In this document: positions 45,061-54,920 of the stretch, piece after piece
How positions within the stretch are numbered: position 1 is the first letter of the stretch
How the letters are laid out: each line of letters opens with the position of its first letter
Assembly (NCBI RefSeq): GCF_900102265.1
Contig: NZ_FNBH01000001.1
Location: forward strand, 372,001 to 436,000
DNA from: Epilithonimonas hungarica
Lineage (GTDB): Bacteria; Bacteroidota; Bacteroidia; Flavobacteriales; Weeksellaceae
Reading direction: 5' to 3'
DNA: 64,000 nucleotides
Made by a program: the position numbers and the translations under genes
Notes under the pieces: generated by a model
What the model saw: the letters and a program-made list of their open reading frames with translations, nothing else
The model's database searches: none
What the model was told of the DNA's origin: nothing

Positions 45061-47289
45061 ATGAAGAAAGTTTTATCATTAGCGTTGGTTTCAGCATCCT
45101 TAGCTGGAATTGCGCAAACCGGAAAGTTGTGGAAAAAGACAACTTTCTCAAACAGGTCTGCAGTTGAGGAAAACCTGCAGTCTCTTAAAAACCCAAGCTT
45201 GTATGCTTTGGATCATACGGCATTGAAAAGTGCTTTGCAGAGAGCTCCGAAAAGTATAGATCATGTAAATTCCAAAATCATTTTAAGTTTTCCAAATTCT
45301 GAGGGCGAGTTTGAAGATTTCAGAATCTATGAAAAATCAAATTTCGAACCTGCATTGCAGGAGAAATATGCTGACATCCGCTCTTATGTTGGTGAAAGCG
45401 TATTTGGAGACTCGAAAATTTACTTTAGTGTTTCTCAATTTGGCTTATCTACAATGGAGATGCGTAGCGATAGGACTGTTGATATCATAGAGCCATACAC
45501 AGCAGACCTGTCTTCTTATGTTGTTTTTAAAAGAACAGATGATAAGGGTATTGCGAAAGAATTTGAATGTAAAGTTCCTAATCTTACAAAAAAGAACTCC
45601 GACAACATAGATGGAAAAAGTGCTGATGACGGATTACTAAGAACATACAGATTAGCGCTGTCTTGTACAGGAGAATACGGTGCTTGGGCAGGGTCGGTAG
45701 CCAATGCCCTAGCTAGAATGAATACAACAATGACACGTGTGAACGGGGTCTTTGAAAATGAGTTTTCCATTCATATGAACTTAATTGCTGAAGAAGAAAA
45801 TATCATTTTTACAAGTGCAAGCACAGACCCTTACTCTTCTGCAACTGCAGGAGCTTCTGGAGCCTGGAATGACGAGCTTAAGGCTGTTTTAATGGGATCA
45901 ACTTATGGTATTGGTGATGCGAAATACGATATAGGACATTTGTTCGGACGTACTGGTGGTGGTGGATCCGCAGGATGTATTGGATGTGTATGCGATAGCA
46001 GTAATACATATGACTCAACTTACCAGTGGTATAAGCATAAGGGGCAAGGATTTACTTCTCCAGGAAGTGGTACGCCGGTAGGAGACAATTTTGATATTGA
46101 TTATGTGGCACATGAGATGGGACATCAATTCGGAGGGTGGCATACTTTTACACATGGAGCAGAAGGCAACCCTTCACAAATGGAGCCTGGTTCTGGTTCT
46201 ACGATCATGGGATATGCTGGGATTACTGCTAAAGATGTTCAGGCACATTCTGATGCTTATTTCCATTCTGCTTCAATCAGGGATATAACGAATTACATGA
46301 AAACTACATTAGGGAATTGCTCGGTAAATACTTCTAACGGGAATACTGCTCCTGTTGCAAACGCCGGAGCGGATTATACAATCCCGAAAAGTACTCCTTT
46401 TATGTTGACAGGTTCTGCAACTGATGCTAATGGTGATGCTCTTACTTATGATTGGGAACAATTTGATCTTCAAAACTCATCAACAACAAATCCTACCGCA
46501 ACTAAGACTTCAGGAGTTAACTTCAGGTCTTATTCGCCTACAACATCGCCAACAAGGTATTTTCCTAACATGACAACTATATTGACAGGTAATTTGTTCA
46601 CTGCTGCTACAGAATTAAATGTTGAATATTTGCCAAGCGTTGCGAGAACACTTAATTTCAGACTTACAGTAAGAGATAATAAGACAGGAGGTGGAGCAAA
46701 TGCTTATGACGATATGAAAGTTACAGTCAATGCAGCATCGGGACCATTCAAAGTAACTGTCCCTAATACAGCCGTTACTTATGCTGGGGCTAGTACACAG
46801 ACCATAACTTGGGACGTGGCATCTACAACTGCTTCTCCGGTAAGTTGTGCTAATGTTGATATTCTGATCTCAACAGATGGAGGAACTACTTGGTCAACTT
46901 TGGCAACTTCAGTGCCTAATGACGGCTCCGAATCTGTTATTCTTCCAAATCTGGATACAACAACCGCAAGAATTATGGTAAAAGCTAACGGGAATATCTT
47001 CTTCGATGTTTCGGATGCGAACTTTACAATTACAAAAACCAATTTGGCAGTGTCTGATGTTAATACAAAATCAGTTCAGATCTATCCAAACCCTGTAAAA
47101 GATGTGCTGAATGTTTCTAATGCTTCTCCATCTTCATCTTACGAGATTTTCAATACTGCCGGTCAAATTGTTTCCAAGGGAACTTTGTCAACAGGTAAGG
47201 TTATGGTGAACAAGCTAACAAAGGGCGTTTACTTTATCAACATAGATAATAATGGAATCGTAGTTAAAACTAAATTTGTAAAAGACTAG
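45061..47289 (+). CDS. Secreted reprolysin-like (M12B-type) metzincin with T9SS sorting domain
   Basis: A 742-residue protease with a signal peptide (MKKVLSLALVSASLAGIAQ). A propeptide-like region comes first. The zinc site HEMGHQFGGWH has His351, Glu352, His355 and His361 (HExxHxxGxxH). The Met-turn is STIMGYAG (Met383). A PKD-like domain (PVANAGADYTIPKSTPFMLT) and a second beta domain follow. The end is a T9SS type A sorting domain (SVQIYPNPVKDVLNV ... GVYFINIDNNGIVVKTKFV). It lies inside what is usually the uninterrupted rpsJ-rplC junction. Confidence 0.93.
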   Translation: MKKVLSLALVSASLAGIAQTGKLWKKTTFSNRSAVEENLQSLKNPSLYALDHTALKSALQRAPKSIDHVNSKIILSFPNSEGEFEDFRIYEKSNFEPALQEKYADIRSYVGESVFGDSKIYFSVSQFGLSTMEMRSDRTVDIIEPYTADLSSYVVFKRTDDKGIAKEFECKVPNLTKKNSDNIDGKSADDGLLRTYRLALSCTGEYGAWAGSVANALARMNTTMTRVNGVFENEFSIHMNLIAEEENIIFTSASTDPYSSATAGASGAWNDELKAVLMGSTYGIGDAKYDIGHLFGRTGGGGSAGCIGCVCDSSNTYDSTYQWYKHKGQGFTSPGSGTPVGDNFDIDYVAHEMGHQFGGWHTFTHGAEGNPSQMEPGSGSTIMGYAGITAKDVQAHSDAYFHSASIRDITNYMKTTLGNCSVNTSNGNTAPVANAGADYTIPKSTPFMLTGSATDANGDALTYDWEQFDLQNSSTTNPTATKTSGVNFRSYSPTTSPTRYFPNMTTILTGNLFTAATELNVEYLPSVARTLNFRLTVRDNKTGGGANAYDDMKVTVNAASGPFKVTVPNTAVTYAGASTQTITWDVASTTASPVSCANVDILISTDGGTTWSTLATSVPNDGSESVILPNLDTTTARIMVKANGNIFFDVSDANFTITKTNLAVSDVNTKSVQIYPNPVKDVLNVSNASPSSSYEIFNTAGQIVSKGTLSTGKVMVNKLTKGVYFINIDNNGIVVKTKFVKD

Positions 47290-47314
47290 TGATCCTAATG
47301 CAATAACTATTAAG

Positions 47315-47341
47315 AAAAGGCCTTCAATTTGGAGGCCTTTT
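47315..47341 (+). terminator. Terminator after the metzincin gene
   Basis: AAAAGGCCT (47315-47323) pairs perfectly with AGGCCTTTT (47333-47341), then TTTCTT. Confidence 0.85.
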
Positions 47342-47389
47342 TTCTTGTTATCATAAAATGTTTATTTGATTTAACTTTGAAAATAAAAA

Positions 47390-47842
47390 ATGAATAATAA
47401 AAATCTTTTCGAGAGATTCTCAAATTGGGCAACCAATTTTACAGGGAGTTCATCTGCTTTCATAGGAGCTGTCTTAATCGTTGTGGTCTGGGCGGTCACA
47501 GGTCCTGTTTTCCAGTATTCGGAAACGTGGCAATTGGTAATCAATACAGGAACAACAATCATTACTTTTCTTATGGTCTTTCTGATCCAAAAAGCACAGA
47601 ATAAAGACAGTAAAGCCATCCAATTGAAACTTAACGAATTGATTGCGGCAAACAAACAAGCAAGTAACAGGATGGTGGATATAGAAGATCTCACAGAAAA
47701 AGAGTTGGACCAGCTTCATAAATATTTTGTGAAGATCGCTGAACTATCCAAACAAGCTGAGAATATCCATAAATGCTACTCGATAGATGCAGCCGAGAAT
47801 AAGCATAAGAGCAAATACCAGAATAAAAATCAGGAATTATAA
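47390..47842 (+). CDS. Low-affinity iron permease-family protein
   Basis: A 150-residue membrane protein with two transmembrane segments (about 23-41 and 52-67). The motif ETWQLVINTGTTIITFLMVFLIQ, seen in parts, is typical of the 'low affinity iron permease' family (PF04120). A helical cytoplasmic tail follows (NRMVDIEDLTEKELDQL). Transport by bacterial members is not established. It lies between the metzincin and rplC. Confidence 0.85.
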   Translation: MNNKNLFERFSNWATNFTGSSSAFIGAVLIVVVWAVTGPVFQYSETWQLVINTGTTIITFLMVFLIQKAQNKDSKAIQLKLNELIAANKQASNRMVDIEDLTEKELDQLHKYFVKIAELSKQAENIHKCYSIDAAENKHKSKYQNKNQEL

Positions 47843-47928
47843 ATATGTTATTCAAACGCCGATTCTAAAATGAATATTTTGCTAAAATCTCGTAACTCAC
47901 AAATTATCAAATAATTTCCGAATATTTA

Positions 47929-47959
47929 TTTGCCAATATAAAAAATATTCATAAATTTG
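47929..47959 (+). promoter_or_regulatory. rplC: Promoter of the S10-spc-alpha ribosomal operon (rplC)
   Basis: TTTG (47929-47932), 19 bases, TAAATTTG (47952-47959). The start should be near 47966, giving a ~92-base leader before rplC. Confidence 0.8.
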
Positions 47960-47965
47960 CACACT

Positions 47966-48025
47966 CATTTTAGGGAAGGAGTATGCCTATTTCAGACATA
48001 GAATATTACGAACACCTCTAAAATG
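47966..48025 (+). promoter_or_regulatory. Possible structured leader of the rplC operon
   Basis: CATTTTAG (47966-47973) is fully complementary to CTAAAATG (48018-48025), closing a ~60-base 5' leader domain right at the predicted transcript start. It may be a ribosomal-protein feedback leader. The binding protein is unknown, and L4 (rplD in this operon) is one candidate by analogy with E. coli. Confidence 0.45.
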
Positions 48026-48057
48026 CTAAGTTTTAATATAATAGATATATATAAATA

Positions 48058-48684
48058 ATGTCAGGTATTATTGGTAAAAAAATCGGTATGACATCTTTGT
48101 TTAACGAAGACGGGAAAAATATTCCTTGTACAGTTATTCAAGCAGGTCCATGCTCGGTTTTACAGGTCAGAACCGAAGAAGTTGACGGATATGTTGCTGT
48201 TCAACTAGGTTTCGATGACAAGAGTGAGAAGAACGTTGGTAAAGCGTTAGCTGGTCATTTCAAAAAGGCTGGTTCAACTCCTAAAGCTAAGTTGGTAGAA
48301 TTCAGAAATGCATTCGAGCACGAAGTGAAAATAGGAGACAAAGTAGAAGTTAACATGTTTGCAGAAGGTGAGTATGTAGATGTAACTGGAACTTCTAAAG
48401 GTAAAGGTTTCCAAGGTGTTGTTAAAAGACATGGCTTTGGAGGTGTAATGCAGGCAACTCACGGGCAGCACAACAGACTTAGAGCTCCAGGTTCTATCGG
48501 TGCTGGGTCGGATCCTTCGAGAGTATTCAAAGGGATGAGAATGGCTGGAAGAATGGGAGGCGAGCAGGTTACTGTTCAAAACCTTCAAGTGTTAAAAGTG
48601 GATGAAGAACAAAATCTTTTAGTAGTAAAAGGTGCTGTTCCGGGAGCTAAAAATTCTTATGTAATTATCAAGAAATGGAACTAG
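48058..48684 (+). CDS. rplC: 50S ribosomal protein L3
   Basis: A 208-residue L3 starting [15 protein letters not shown]. The central loop [20 protein letters not shown], with the conserved Gln region methylated in some bacteria, is intact. First gene of the restarted S10 operon; its end overlaps rplD by 10 bases. Confidence 0.98.
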   Translation: MSGIIGKKIGMTSLFNEDGKNIPCTVIQAGPCSVLQVRTEEVDGYVAVQLGFDDKSEKNVGKALAGHFKKAGSTPKAKLVEFRNAFEHEVKIGDKVEVNMFAEGEYVDVTGTSKGKGFQGVVKRHGFGGVMQATHGQHNRLRAPGSIGAGSDPSRVFKGMRMAGRMGGEQVTVQNLQVLKVDEEQNLLVVKGAVPGAKNSYVIIKKWN

Positions 48685-49304
48685 TAGTATTAAATACATC
48701 AGGAAAAGAAACCGGAAGAAAAGTAACTCTAGACGAAACAGTTTTCGGAATTGAGCCAAATCAGCATGCGGTTTACTTAGAGGTTAAACAATATCTTGCT
48801 GCACAAAGACAAGGTACTCATAAATCAAAAGAGAGAAGCGAAATTACTGCTTCTACAAGAAAGCTTAAAAAGCAAAAAGGTTCGGGGTCTGCGAGATATG
48901 GTGATATCAAATCACCAACTTTCAAAGGTGGAGGTAGAGTTTTTGGTCCAAAACCAAGAGACTACAGATTCAAATTGAACAAAGCGCTTAAAAGATTGGC
49001 TAAAAAATCTGTTCTTTCTCAAAAATTGAGAGATAACAGCATCAGAGTTTTAGAGAATTTGAGTTTTGATGCTCCTAAGACCAAAGAATTCATCACGTTG
49101 TTGGATGCTTTGACCCTTACAGGTAAAAAATCATTATTCGTACTTCCTGAGGCTAACAAGAATGTATATTTGTCTTCAAGAAACTTGCCTAAAACAAGAG
49201 TGTTGAATTATAACGAGATCTCTTCTTATGATTTGATCAACGCAGGTGAGATCATCTTCTTAGAAGATGCAGTAGAAAAATTTCAGGAAAACTTAAAGAA
49301 ATAG
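48675..49304 (+). CDS. rplD: 50S ribosomal protein L4
   Basis: A 209-residue L4. The extended loop with [17 protein letters not shown] and [13 protein letters not shown] reaches the exit tunnel. It overlaps rplC by 10 bases. In E. coli L4 represses its own operon; whether this holds here is unknown. Confidence 0.97.
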   Translation: MELVVLNTSGKETGRKVTLDETVFGIEPNQHAVYLEVKQYLAAQRQGTHKSKERSEITASTRKLKKQKGSGSARYGDIKSPTFKGGGRVFGPKPRDYRFKLNKALKRLAKKSVLSQKLRDNSIRVLENLSFDAPKTKEFITLLDALTLTGKKSLFVLPEANKNVYLSSRNLPKTRVLNYNEISSYDLINAGEIIFLEDAVEKFQENLKK

Positions 49305-49307
49305 ATC

Positions 49308-49598
49308 ATGTCACTTATTATTAAACCAATTATTTCGGAAAAAGCAAACTATCTTACAGATCTAAGAGGCGCTTATTCCTTCTTGGTTGCTCCAAAAGCA
49401 AACAAGATCCAGATCAAAGGTGCTATAGAGGCAGCTTACGGTGTAAAAGTAGCGGACGTTAGAACGATGATCTATGCGCCTAAAGTTTCTGCCAAGCATA
49501 CAAAAAAAGGACTTCAAGTTGGAAAGACCAATAAATTGAAAAAAGCTGTAGTAACATTGGCAGCTGGAGAAGTTATTGATATTTTCGCAACAAATTAA
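49308..49598 (+). CDS. rplW: 50S ribosomal protein L23
   Basis: A 96-residue tunnel-exit protein that docks SRP and trigger factor. It starts MSLIIKPIISEKAN and has the usual alpha/beta fold pattern. Three bases separate it from rplD. Confidence 0.97.
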   Translation: MSLIIKPIISEKANYLTDLRGAYSFLVAPKANKIQIKGAIEAAYGVKVADVRTMIYAPKVSAKHTKKGLQVGKTNKLKKAVVTLAAGEVIDIFATN

Positions 49599-49617
49599 TT
49601 AATTATAAATAATAGTA

Positions 49618-50439
49618 ATGTCTGTTAGAAAATTAAAACCTATCACCCCGGGACAGAGATTCAGAGTTGTAAATAACTTTGAGGAAATTACTACCAACAA
49701 ACCAGAGAAATCTCTAACGGTTGGTATTAAAAAGTCAGGTGGACGTAACCAAACTGGTAAAATGACCATGCGTTACACCGGCGGTGGACACAAAAAGAAA
49801 TACAGAATTATCGACTTCAAGAGAAACAAGCAAGATGTTGAAGCAACTGTAAAAACTGTAGAATACGATCCAAACAGAACTGCATTTATCGCTCTATTAG
49901 AGTATGCAGACGGAGAAAAGAGATATATCATCGCTCCAAATGGTATCAAAGTTGATCAGAAAGTCATTTCTGGAGAAAGCGTAGAACCTAACGTAGGTAA
50001 CGCAATGAAACTTAAAAACATTCCTTTGGGAACCGTTATCTCTTGTATCGAAATGAAACCAGGACAAGGTGCTATCCTTGCAAGAAGTGCTGGTTCTTCT
50101 GCTCAATTGACTTCTAGAGACGGAAAATATGCAATCGTTAAATTGCCTTCAGGAGAATCTAGAATGATCCTTACTGAGTGTTATGCAATGGTTGGATCTG
50201 TTTCTAACTCAGACCATCAGTTAACTGTATCAGGTAAGGCTGGTAGAAGCAGATGGTTAGGTAGAAGACCAAGAACAAGACCAGTAGTTATGAACCCAGT
50301 TGATCACCCAATGGGAGGTGGTGAAGGACGTTCTTCTGGAGGTCACCCAAGATCTAGAAACGGTAAACCAGCTAAAGGTTACAAAACTAGAAAGAAAAAC
50401 AAAGCGTCTAACCGTCATATCATATCTAAACGTAAATAA
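49618..50439 (+). CDS. rplB: 50S ribosomal protein L2
   Basis: A 273-residue peptidyl-transferase-centre protein. The C-terminal [20 protein letters not shown] contains the conserved His of the [10 protein letters not shown] loop. Length is normal; rpsS starts 2 bases after. Confidence 0.98.
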   Translation: MSVRKLKPITPGQRFRVVNNFEEITTNKPEKSLTVGIKKSGGRNQTGKMTMRYTGGGHKKKYRIIDFKRNKQDVEATVKTVEYDPNRTAFIALLEYADGEKRYIIAPNGIKVDQKVISGESVEPNVGNAMKLKNIPLGTVISCIEMKPGQGAILARSAGSSAQLTSRDGKYAIVKLPSGESRMILTECYAMVGSVSNSDHQLTVSGKAGRSRWLGRRPRTRPVVMNPVDHPMGGGEGRSSGGHPRSRNGKPAKGYKTRKKNKASNRHIISKRK

Positions 50440-50441
50440 TT

Positions 50442-50720
50442 ATGGCAAGATCACTTAAAAAAGGACCATTTATTCATCATACTTTAGATAAAAAGGTTCA
50501 GGCAAATGTAGAGTCTGGTAAAAAGACTGTAATCAAAACATGGTCTAGAGCATCTATGATTTCTCCAGACTTTGTAGGACAAACTATCGCTGTACACAAC
50601 GGGAAATCTTTTATCCCTGTTTATGTTACAGAAAACATGGTTGGTCACAAGCTAGGCGAATTTTCTCCGACAAGATCTTTCAGAGGTCACGGTGGTAACA
50701 AAAATAAAGGAGGTAGATAA
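50442..50720 (+). CDS. rpsS: 30S ribosomal protein S19
   Basis: A 92-residue 30S head protein ([37 protein letters not shown]). Two bases separate it from the genes on both sides. Confidence 0.98.
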   Translation: MARSLKKGPFIHHTLDKKVQANVESGKKTVIKTWSRASMISPDFVGQTIAVHNGKSFIPVYVTENMVGHKLGEFSPTRSFRGHGGNKNKGGR

Positions 50721-50722
50721 TC

Positions 50723-51118
50723 ATGGGATCAAGAAAAAGAGAAAGTGCATTAGCACGTAAAATAGCAAACCAAGATGTGGCAAAAGCGTTACACAACGAT
50801 TGCCCTTCTTCTCCTAGAAAAATGAGATTAGTTGCTGATATCATTAGAGGAGTAGAGGTAGAAAAAGCTTTGTCTATTCTAAAGTATTCAAAGAAAGGTG
50901 CTTCTGAGAAATTAGAAAAAGTATTACTTTCTGCGATTGCTAACTGGCAAACTAAAAACGAAGGAGCTGACATAGAGGAAGCTAACCTTATCGTTAAAGA
51001 AATATTTGTAGATAGTGCAAGACAATTGAAGAGACTAAGACCTGCTCCACAAGGTAGAGGTTATAGAATCAGAAAAAGATCAAACCACATTACATTAATC
51101 TTAGGTACTAAAAATTAA
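50723..51118 (+). CDS. rplV: 50S ribosomal protein L22
   Basis: A 131-residue tunnel protein. The [15 protein letters not shown] block and the C-terminal beta-hairpin ([19 protein letters not shown]) are intact. rpsC follows after 8 bases. Confidence 0.97.
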   Translation: MGSRKRESALARKIANQDVAKALHNDCPSSPRKMRLVADIIRGVEVEKALSILKYSKKGASEKLEKVLLSAIANWQTKNEGADIEEANLIVKEIFVDSARQLKRLRPAPQGRGYRIRKRSNHITLILGTKN

Positions 51119-51126
51119 TTCAAGGT

Positions 51127-51864
51127 ATGGGACAGAAGACAAATCCAATTGGTAACAGATTAGGTATCATCAGAGGATGGGATTCTAACTGGTTTGGTGG
51201 TAAAAACTACGGTGATAGAATCGCTGAGGATTACAAAATCAGAAGATACCTTGAAGCAAGATTATCTAAAGGTGGTATTTCAAAAATCTTTATTGAAAGA
51301 ACACTTAAATTAGTAACTGTAACTATCACGACTGCTAGACCGGGACTTATCATCGGAAAAGGAGGGCAGGAGGTTGACAAACTAAAAGAAGAATTGAAAA
51401 AATTGACTGGGAAAGATATCCAGATCAATATTTTCGAGATCAAGAGACCTGAGTTAGATGCAGTATTGGTTGCGGACAGCATTGCCAAGCAAATCGAAAA
51501 CCGTATCTCTTACAGAAGAGCTGTGAAGATGGCTATCGCTTCTACAATGAGAATGGGAGCTGAAGGAATCAAAGTTCAAATCTCTGGAAGATTGAACGGA
51601 GCTGAAATGGCACGTTCTGAAAACTTCAAAGAAGGAAGAATTCCTTTGTCTACTTTCCGTGCAGATATCGATTATCACATCGGTGAAGCATTGACCCAAT
51701 ACGGTAAGTTAGGTGTTAAAGTTTGGATCATGAAAGGAGAAGTGTATGGTAAAAGAGACCTTACTCCACTTGTGGGACAACAGAAAAAAGCACCAGCTGG
51801 AGGTAGAAACGAGAGAAACGACAGAGGAGAAAGAGGCGACAGAAAACCAAGAAGAAATAATTAA
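51127..51864 (+). CDS. rpsC: 30S ribosomal protein S3
   Basis: A 245-residue protein with a KH domain ([18 protein letters not shown]) at the mRNA entry tunnel. The tail is Arg/Asp/Gly-rich ([20 protein letters not shown]), typical of Bacteroidota S3. A 78-base spacer follows before rplP, the longest gap in this part, rich in AAATCTAAA-type repeats. Confidence 0.97.
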   Translation: MGQKTNPIGNRLGIIRGWDSNWFGGKNYGDRIAEDYKIRRYLEARLSKGGISKIFIERTLKLVTVTITTARPGLIIGKGGQEVDKLKEELKKLTGKDIQINIFEIKRPELDAVLVADSIAKQIENRISYRRAVKMAIASTMRMGAEGIKVQISGRLNGAEMARSENFKEGRIPLSTFRADIDYHIGEALTQYGKLGVKVWIMKGEVYGKRDLTPLVGQQKKAPAGGRNERNDRGERGDRKPRRNN

Positions 51865-51942
51865 TAAAATTTTAGAGGATAGTTTTTAAATGACCGTTAC
51901 TTTTTTAAAATCTAAATTCTAAAATCTAAAATTTAAGAAATT

Positions 51943-52368
51943 ATGTTACAACCAAAAAGAACCAAATTCCGTAGAGTTCATAAGATGAAAATGAAGGGGA
52001 TTGCTCAAAGAGGTAATCAACTTGCTTACGGAACTTTCGGAATCAAAGCTACAGAGGGAGCTTGGGTTACTGCAAGACAAATTGAAGCTGCTCGTATCGC
52101 TGCTACAAGATATATGAAAAGAGAAGGTCAACTATGGATCAAGATCTTCCCAGATAAGCCAATTACTAAAAAACCAGCGGAAGTACGTATGGGTAAAGGT
52201 AAAGGTGCTGTGGAATATTGGGTAGCTGTAGTGAAACCTGGTAAAATTATGTTCGAAGTTGGTGGTGTACCTTATGATGTAGCAAAAGAAGCCCTTAGGC
52301 TTGCTGCTCAAAAGTTACCGATCGTTACCAAGTTCGTAGTTGCTAACGATTTTGTTAAACCTCTATAA
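51943..52368 (+). CDS. rplP: 50S ribosomal protein L16
   Basis: A 141-residue protein near the A-site tRNA ([36 protein letters not shown]). Normal length. rpmC follows after 11 bases. Confidence 0.98.
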   Translation: MLQPKRTKFRRVHKMKMKGIAQRGNQLAYGTFGIKATEGAWVTARQIEAARIAATRYMKREGQLWIKIFPDKPITKKPAEVRMGKGKGAVEYWVAVVKPGKIMFEVGGVPYDVAKEALRLAAQKLPIVTKFVVANDFVKPL

Positions 52369-52379
52369 TCTCTATTAAA

Positions 52380-52565
52380 ATGAAAAAAGCTGACATCAAA
52401 AATTTAAGCGTAGAGGATATCAAAGTTCAATTGGCTGACGCTAAAGCTAACTATTCAAAATTGAAACTAGCGCACAGAATTAGCCCAGTTGAAAATCCGA
52501 TTCAGATCAGAGATTTGAGAAAAACAATCGCAAGACTTAATACAGAGTTAACTAACAAACAATAA
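52380..52565 (+). CDS. rpmC: 50S ribosomal protein L29
   Basis: A 61-residue helical-hairpin protein (MKKADIKNLSVEDIKVQL ... IRDLRKTIARLNTEL). Located between rplP and rpsQ as usual. Confidence 0.96.
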   Translation: MKKADIKNLSVEDIKVQLADAKANYSKLKLAHRISPVENPIQIRDLRKTIARLNTELTNKQ

Positions 52566-52577
52566 TTCCTTTTTACA

Positions 52578-52832
52578 ATGGACAGAAATTTAAGAAAAGA
52601 ACGTATTGGAGTAGTTTCCAGCAATAAAATGGAAAAGACTATTGTTGTTAGTGAAACTACGAGAGTAAAACATCCAATGTACGGTAAATTCGTTTTGAAA
52701 ACGAAAAAATATACTGCACACGATGAGAACAACGAGTGCACAGAAGGAGATACAGTTTTAATTACTGAAACTAGACCTTTGAGCAAGAGCAAAAGATGGA
52801 GATTAGTAAGAATCATTGAAAAAGCTAAGTAA
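52578..52832 (+). CDS. rpsQ: 30S ribosomal protein S17
   Basis: An 84-residue OB-fold 16S rRNA-binding protein. [19 protein letters not shown] and [15 protein letters not shown] identify it. rplN starts 2 bases after. Confidence 0.97.
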   Translation: MDRNLRKERIGVVSSNKMEKTIVVSETTRVKHPMYGKFVLKTKKYTAHDENNECTEGDTVLITETRPLSKSKRWRLVRIIEKAK

Positions 52833-52834
52833 TA

Positions 52835-53203
52835 ATGTTACAAACAGAATCAAGATTAAAAGTTGCTGATAACACAGGTGCAAAAGAAGTACTAGTTATC
52901 AGAGTTCTAGGAGGAACTAGAAGAAGATATGCTTCAGTTGGTGATAAAATCGTTGTTACTATCAAAGATTCTACACCATCAGGTAATGCAAAAAAAGGTC
53001 AAGTATCTAAAGCAGTAGTAGTAAGAACTAAAAAAGCAGTCAGAAGAAAGGATGGATCTTACATCAAATTCGAAGACAATGCTTGTGTATTGCTAAACGC
53101 TGCCGGAGAAATGAGAGGAACTCGTGTTTTCGGACCAGTTGCCCGTGAGTTGAGAGACAAAGAATATATGAAGGTTATTTCATTAGCTCCTGAAGTACTT
53201 TAA
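52835..53203 (+). CDS. rplN: 50S ribosomal protein L14
   Basis: A 122-residue protein at the subunit interface ([39 protein letters not shown]). Normal length. Confidence 0.98.
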   Translation: MLQTESRLKVADNTGAKEVLVIRVLGGTRRRYASVGDKIVVTIKDSTPSGNAKKGQVSKAVVVRTKKAVRRKDGSYIKFEDNACVLLNAAGEMRGTRVFGPVARELRDKEYMKVISLAPEVL

Positions 53204-53221
53204 TTTTAAAATTTTAAGAAA

Positions 53222-53542
53222 ATGACAAAAGTTAAAATAAAAAGAGGAGACAACGTCATCGTTACTACTGGAAAAAATAAAGGAAGTAAAGGTGAAGTTC
53301 TTGAAGTGATCAAGAAAGAAGGTAAAGATCCTAGAGTTATTGTAGCAGGTATTAATATCGTTAAAAAACATACTAAGCCGTCTGCACAAAACCCTCAGGG
53401 TGGGATCGTAGAAAAGGAAGCTTCACTACATATTTCAAATGTATCATTGACCGATAAGAGCGGAAAAGCGACCAAAGTTGGATACAAAGTAGAAGGTGAT
53501 AAAAAAGTAAGAGTTGCCAAAACAACCGGTGAAACTTTATAA
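53222..53542 (+). CDS. rplX: 50S ribosomal protein L24
   Basis: A 106-residue KOW-domain protein ([20 protein letters not shown]) that starts 50S assembly. rplE follows after 11 bases. In E. coli the S8 repression hairpin lies around rplX-rplE; no comparable hairpin was seen here. Confidence 0.97.
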   Translation: MTKVKIKRGDNVIVTTGKNKGSKGEVLEVIKKEGKDPRVIVAGINIVKKHTKPSAQNPQGGIVEKEASLHISNVSLTDKSGKATKVGYKVEGDKKVRVAKTTGETL

Positions 53543-53553
53543 TTTAAATTACA

Positions 53554-54105
53554 ATGGAATATATAGTAAGACCAAAACAACAATATAAAGACAAGATTGT
53601 TCCTGCAATGATGGAAGAATTTGGGTACAAATCTGTAATGCAGGTTCCTAAATTATTAAAGATCGTTGTAAGCCAAGGACTTGGTGCAGCTGTTCAAGAT
53701 AAGAAAATCGTGGATTATGCTGTAGAAGAATTGACCGCTATCACTGGACAAAAAGCTGTAGGTACTTTATCTAAAAAAGATGAGGCAGCTTTCAAACTTA
53801 GAAAAGGAATGCCAATCGGAGCTAGAGTGACTCTTAGAGCTGATAAAATGTATGAGTTCCTAGACAGATTGACTTCTTCTGCACTTCCGAGAATTAGAGA
53901 TTTTTCTGGAATCAAAGCTGAAGGTTTCGATGGAAGAGGTAATTACAACTTAGGTATTACCGAGCAGATCATCTTCCCAGAGATCGTTATCGACAAAGTG
54001 AAGAAGATCCAAGGGATGGACATTACTTTCGTAACTTCTGCTAACACAGATAAAGAAGCAAAAGCGTTATTAACTCACTTCGGTTTACCTTTCAAAAAGA
54101 ACTAA
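53554..54105 (+). CDS. rplE: 50S ribosomal protein L5
   Basis: A 183-residue protein binding 5S rRNA ([40 protein letters not shown]). Three bases separate it from rpsN. Confidence 0.98.
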   Translation: MEYIVRPKQQYKDKIVPAMMEEFGYKSVMQVPKLLKIVVSQGLGAAVQDKKIVDYAVEELTAITGQKAVGTLSKKDEAAFKLRKGMPIGARVTLRADKMYEFLDRLTSSALPRIRDFSGIKAEGFDGRGNYNLGITEQIIFPEIVIDKVKKIQGMDITFVTSANTDKEAKALLTHFGLPFKKN

Positions 54106-54108
54106 GAA

Positions 54109-54378
54109 ATGGCTAAAGAATCAATGAAAGCGCGTGAGCGCAAAAGAGAAGCTACTGTAGCTAAATATGCTGAAAAAAGAAAAGCTTTGAAAGAAGCTGG
54201 AGATTACGAAGCATTACAGAAATTGCCTAAAAATGCTTCTCCTGTAAGATTACACAACAGATGTAAATTGACAGGAAGACCAAGAGGATATATGAGAACA
54301 TTCGGTATTTCCAGAGTAACGTTCCGTGAAATGGCTAACAATGGTCTTATCCCAGGAGTTAAAAAAGCTAGTTGGTAA
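54109..54378 (+). CDS. rpsN: 30S ribosomal protein S14, zinc-free form
   Basis: An 89-residue S14 with [20 protein letters not shown] but without the four zinc-binding cysteines of the short form (only one Cys). This is the longer C- type. A 125-base gap with a strong hairpin separates it from rpsH. Confidence 0.97.
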   Translation: MAKESMKARERKREATVAKYAEKRKALKEAGDYEALQKLPKNASPVRLHNRCKLTGRPRGYMRTFGISRVTFREMANNGLIPGVKKASW

Positions 54379-54401
54379 GCAAAAAAAAATCGAGGCAATT
54401 A

Positions 54402-54470
54402 AGTTGTTGAGATACTAAAGATAGAGGTGTCAATTTTTTGATATCTCTATCTTCAAGTCTTTTCAATACT
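54402..54470 (+). promoter_or_regulatory. Long hairpin between rpsN and rpsH
   Basis: AAGATAGAGGTGTCAA (54418-54433) pairs along its full length with TTGATATCTCTATCTT (54438-54453), 16 bp with two G-U and a TTTT loop. Outer words AGT..TTGA (54402-54410) and TCAA.ACT (54463-54470) can extend it across internal loops. No T-run follows, so it is not a standard terminator. It lies 34 bases before rpsH, so a control site for S8 is possible (S8 represses the spc operon in E. coli). Confidence 0.6.
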
Positions 54471-54503
54471 GGTTGTCATTAACCAATAATTTAAAACAAA
54501 GAA

Positions 54504-54902
54504 ATGGTAACAGATCCAATTTCAGATTTCCTAACAAGAGTAAGGAACGCACAAAGCGCAGGCCACAAAGTGGTGGAAATTCCTGCATCGAAAATCAAAA
54601 AAGAGATCACTAAGATTCTTTTTGACCAAGGTTATATCTTGAACTACAAGTTCGAGGATAATGCAGTTCAAGGAGCTATCAAGATCGCTTTGAAGTATGA
54701 TAAGCAAACGAACAAGCCAGCTATCAAGTCTATCCAAAGAGCTTCTAGACCAGGTCTTCGCCAGTACAAAGGTTCAGGTGAACTTCCAAGAGTACTTAAC
54801 GGACTAGGTGTAGCTATCATCTCTACTTCTAAAGGAGTAATGACAGATAAAAAAGCTAGACAAGAGAAAGTAGGAGGTGAAGTAATTTGCTACGTATATT
54901 AA
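54504..54902 (+). CDS. rpsH: 30S ribosomal protein S8
   Basis: A 132-residue central-domain protein (MVTDPISDFLTRVRNAQSAG; GVAIISTSKGVMTDKKAR). In E. coli S8 binds its own mRNA. Here a large hairpin sits just upstream of this gene. Confidence 0.98.
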   Translation: MVTDPISDFLTRVRNAQSAGHKVVEIPASKIKKEITKILFDQGYILNYKFEDNAVQGAIKIALKYDKQTNKPAIKSIQRASRPGLRQYKGSGELPRVLNGLGVAIISTSKGVMTDKKARQEKVGGEVICYVY

Positions 54903-54920
54903 TTTTTTAAAACAAGGAAA

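Noticed and set aside
44816-48057. Reading the rpsJ-rplC split as a mobile element
   Set aside because: No transposase, integrase, inverted ends or target-site duplication were seen around the two genes.
51865-51942. AAATCTAAATTCTAAAATCT tract between rpsC and rplP
   Set aside because: Simple AT-rich repetition with no stem or promoter box; similar tracts occur at 22950-22985. Not evidence of a regulatory site.
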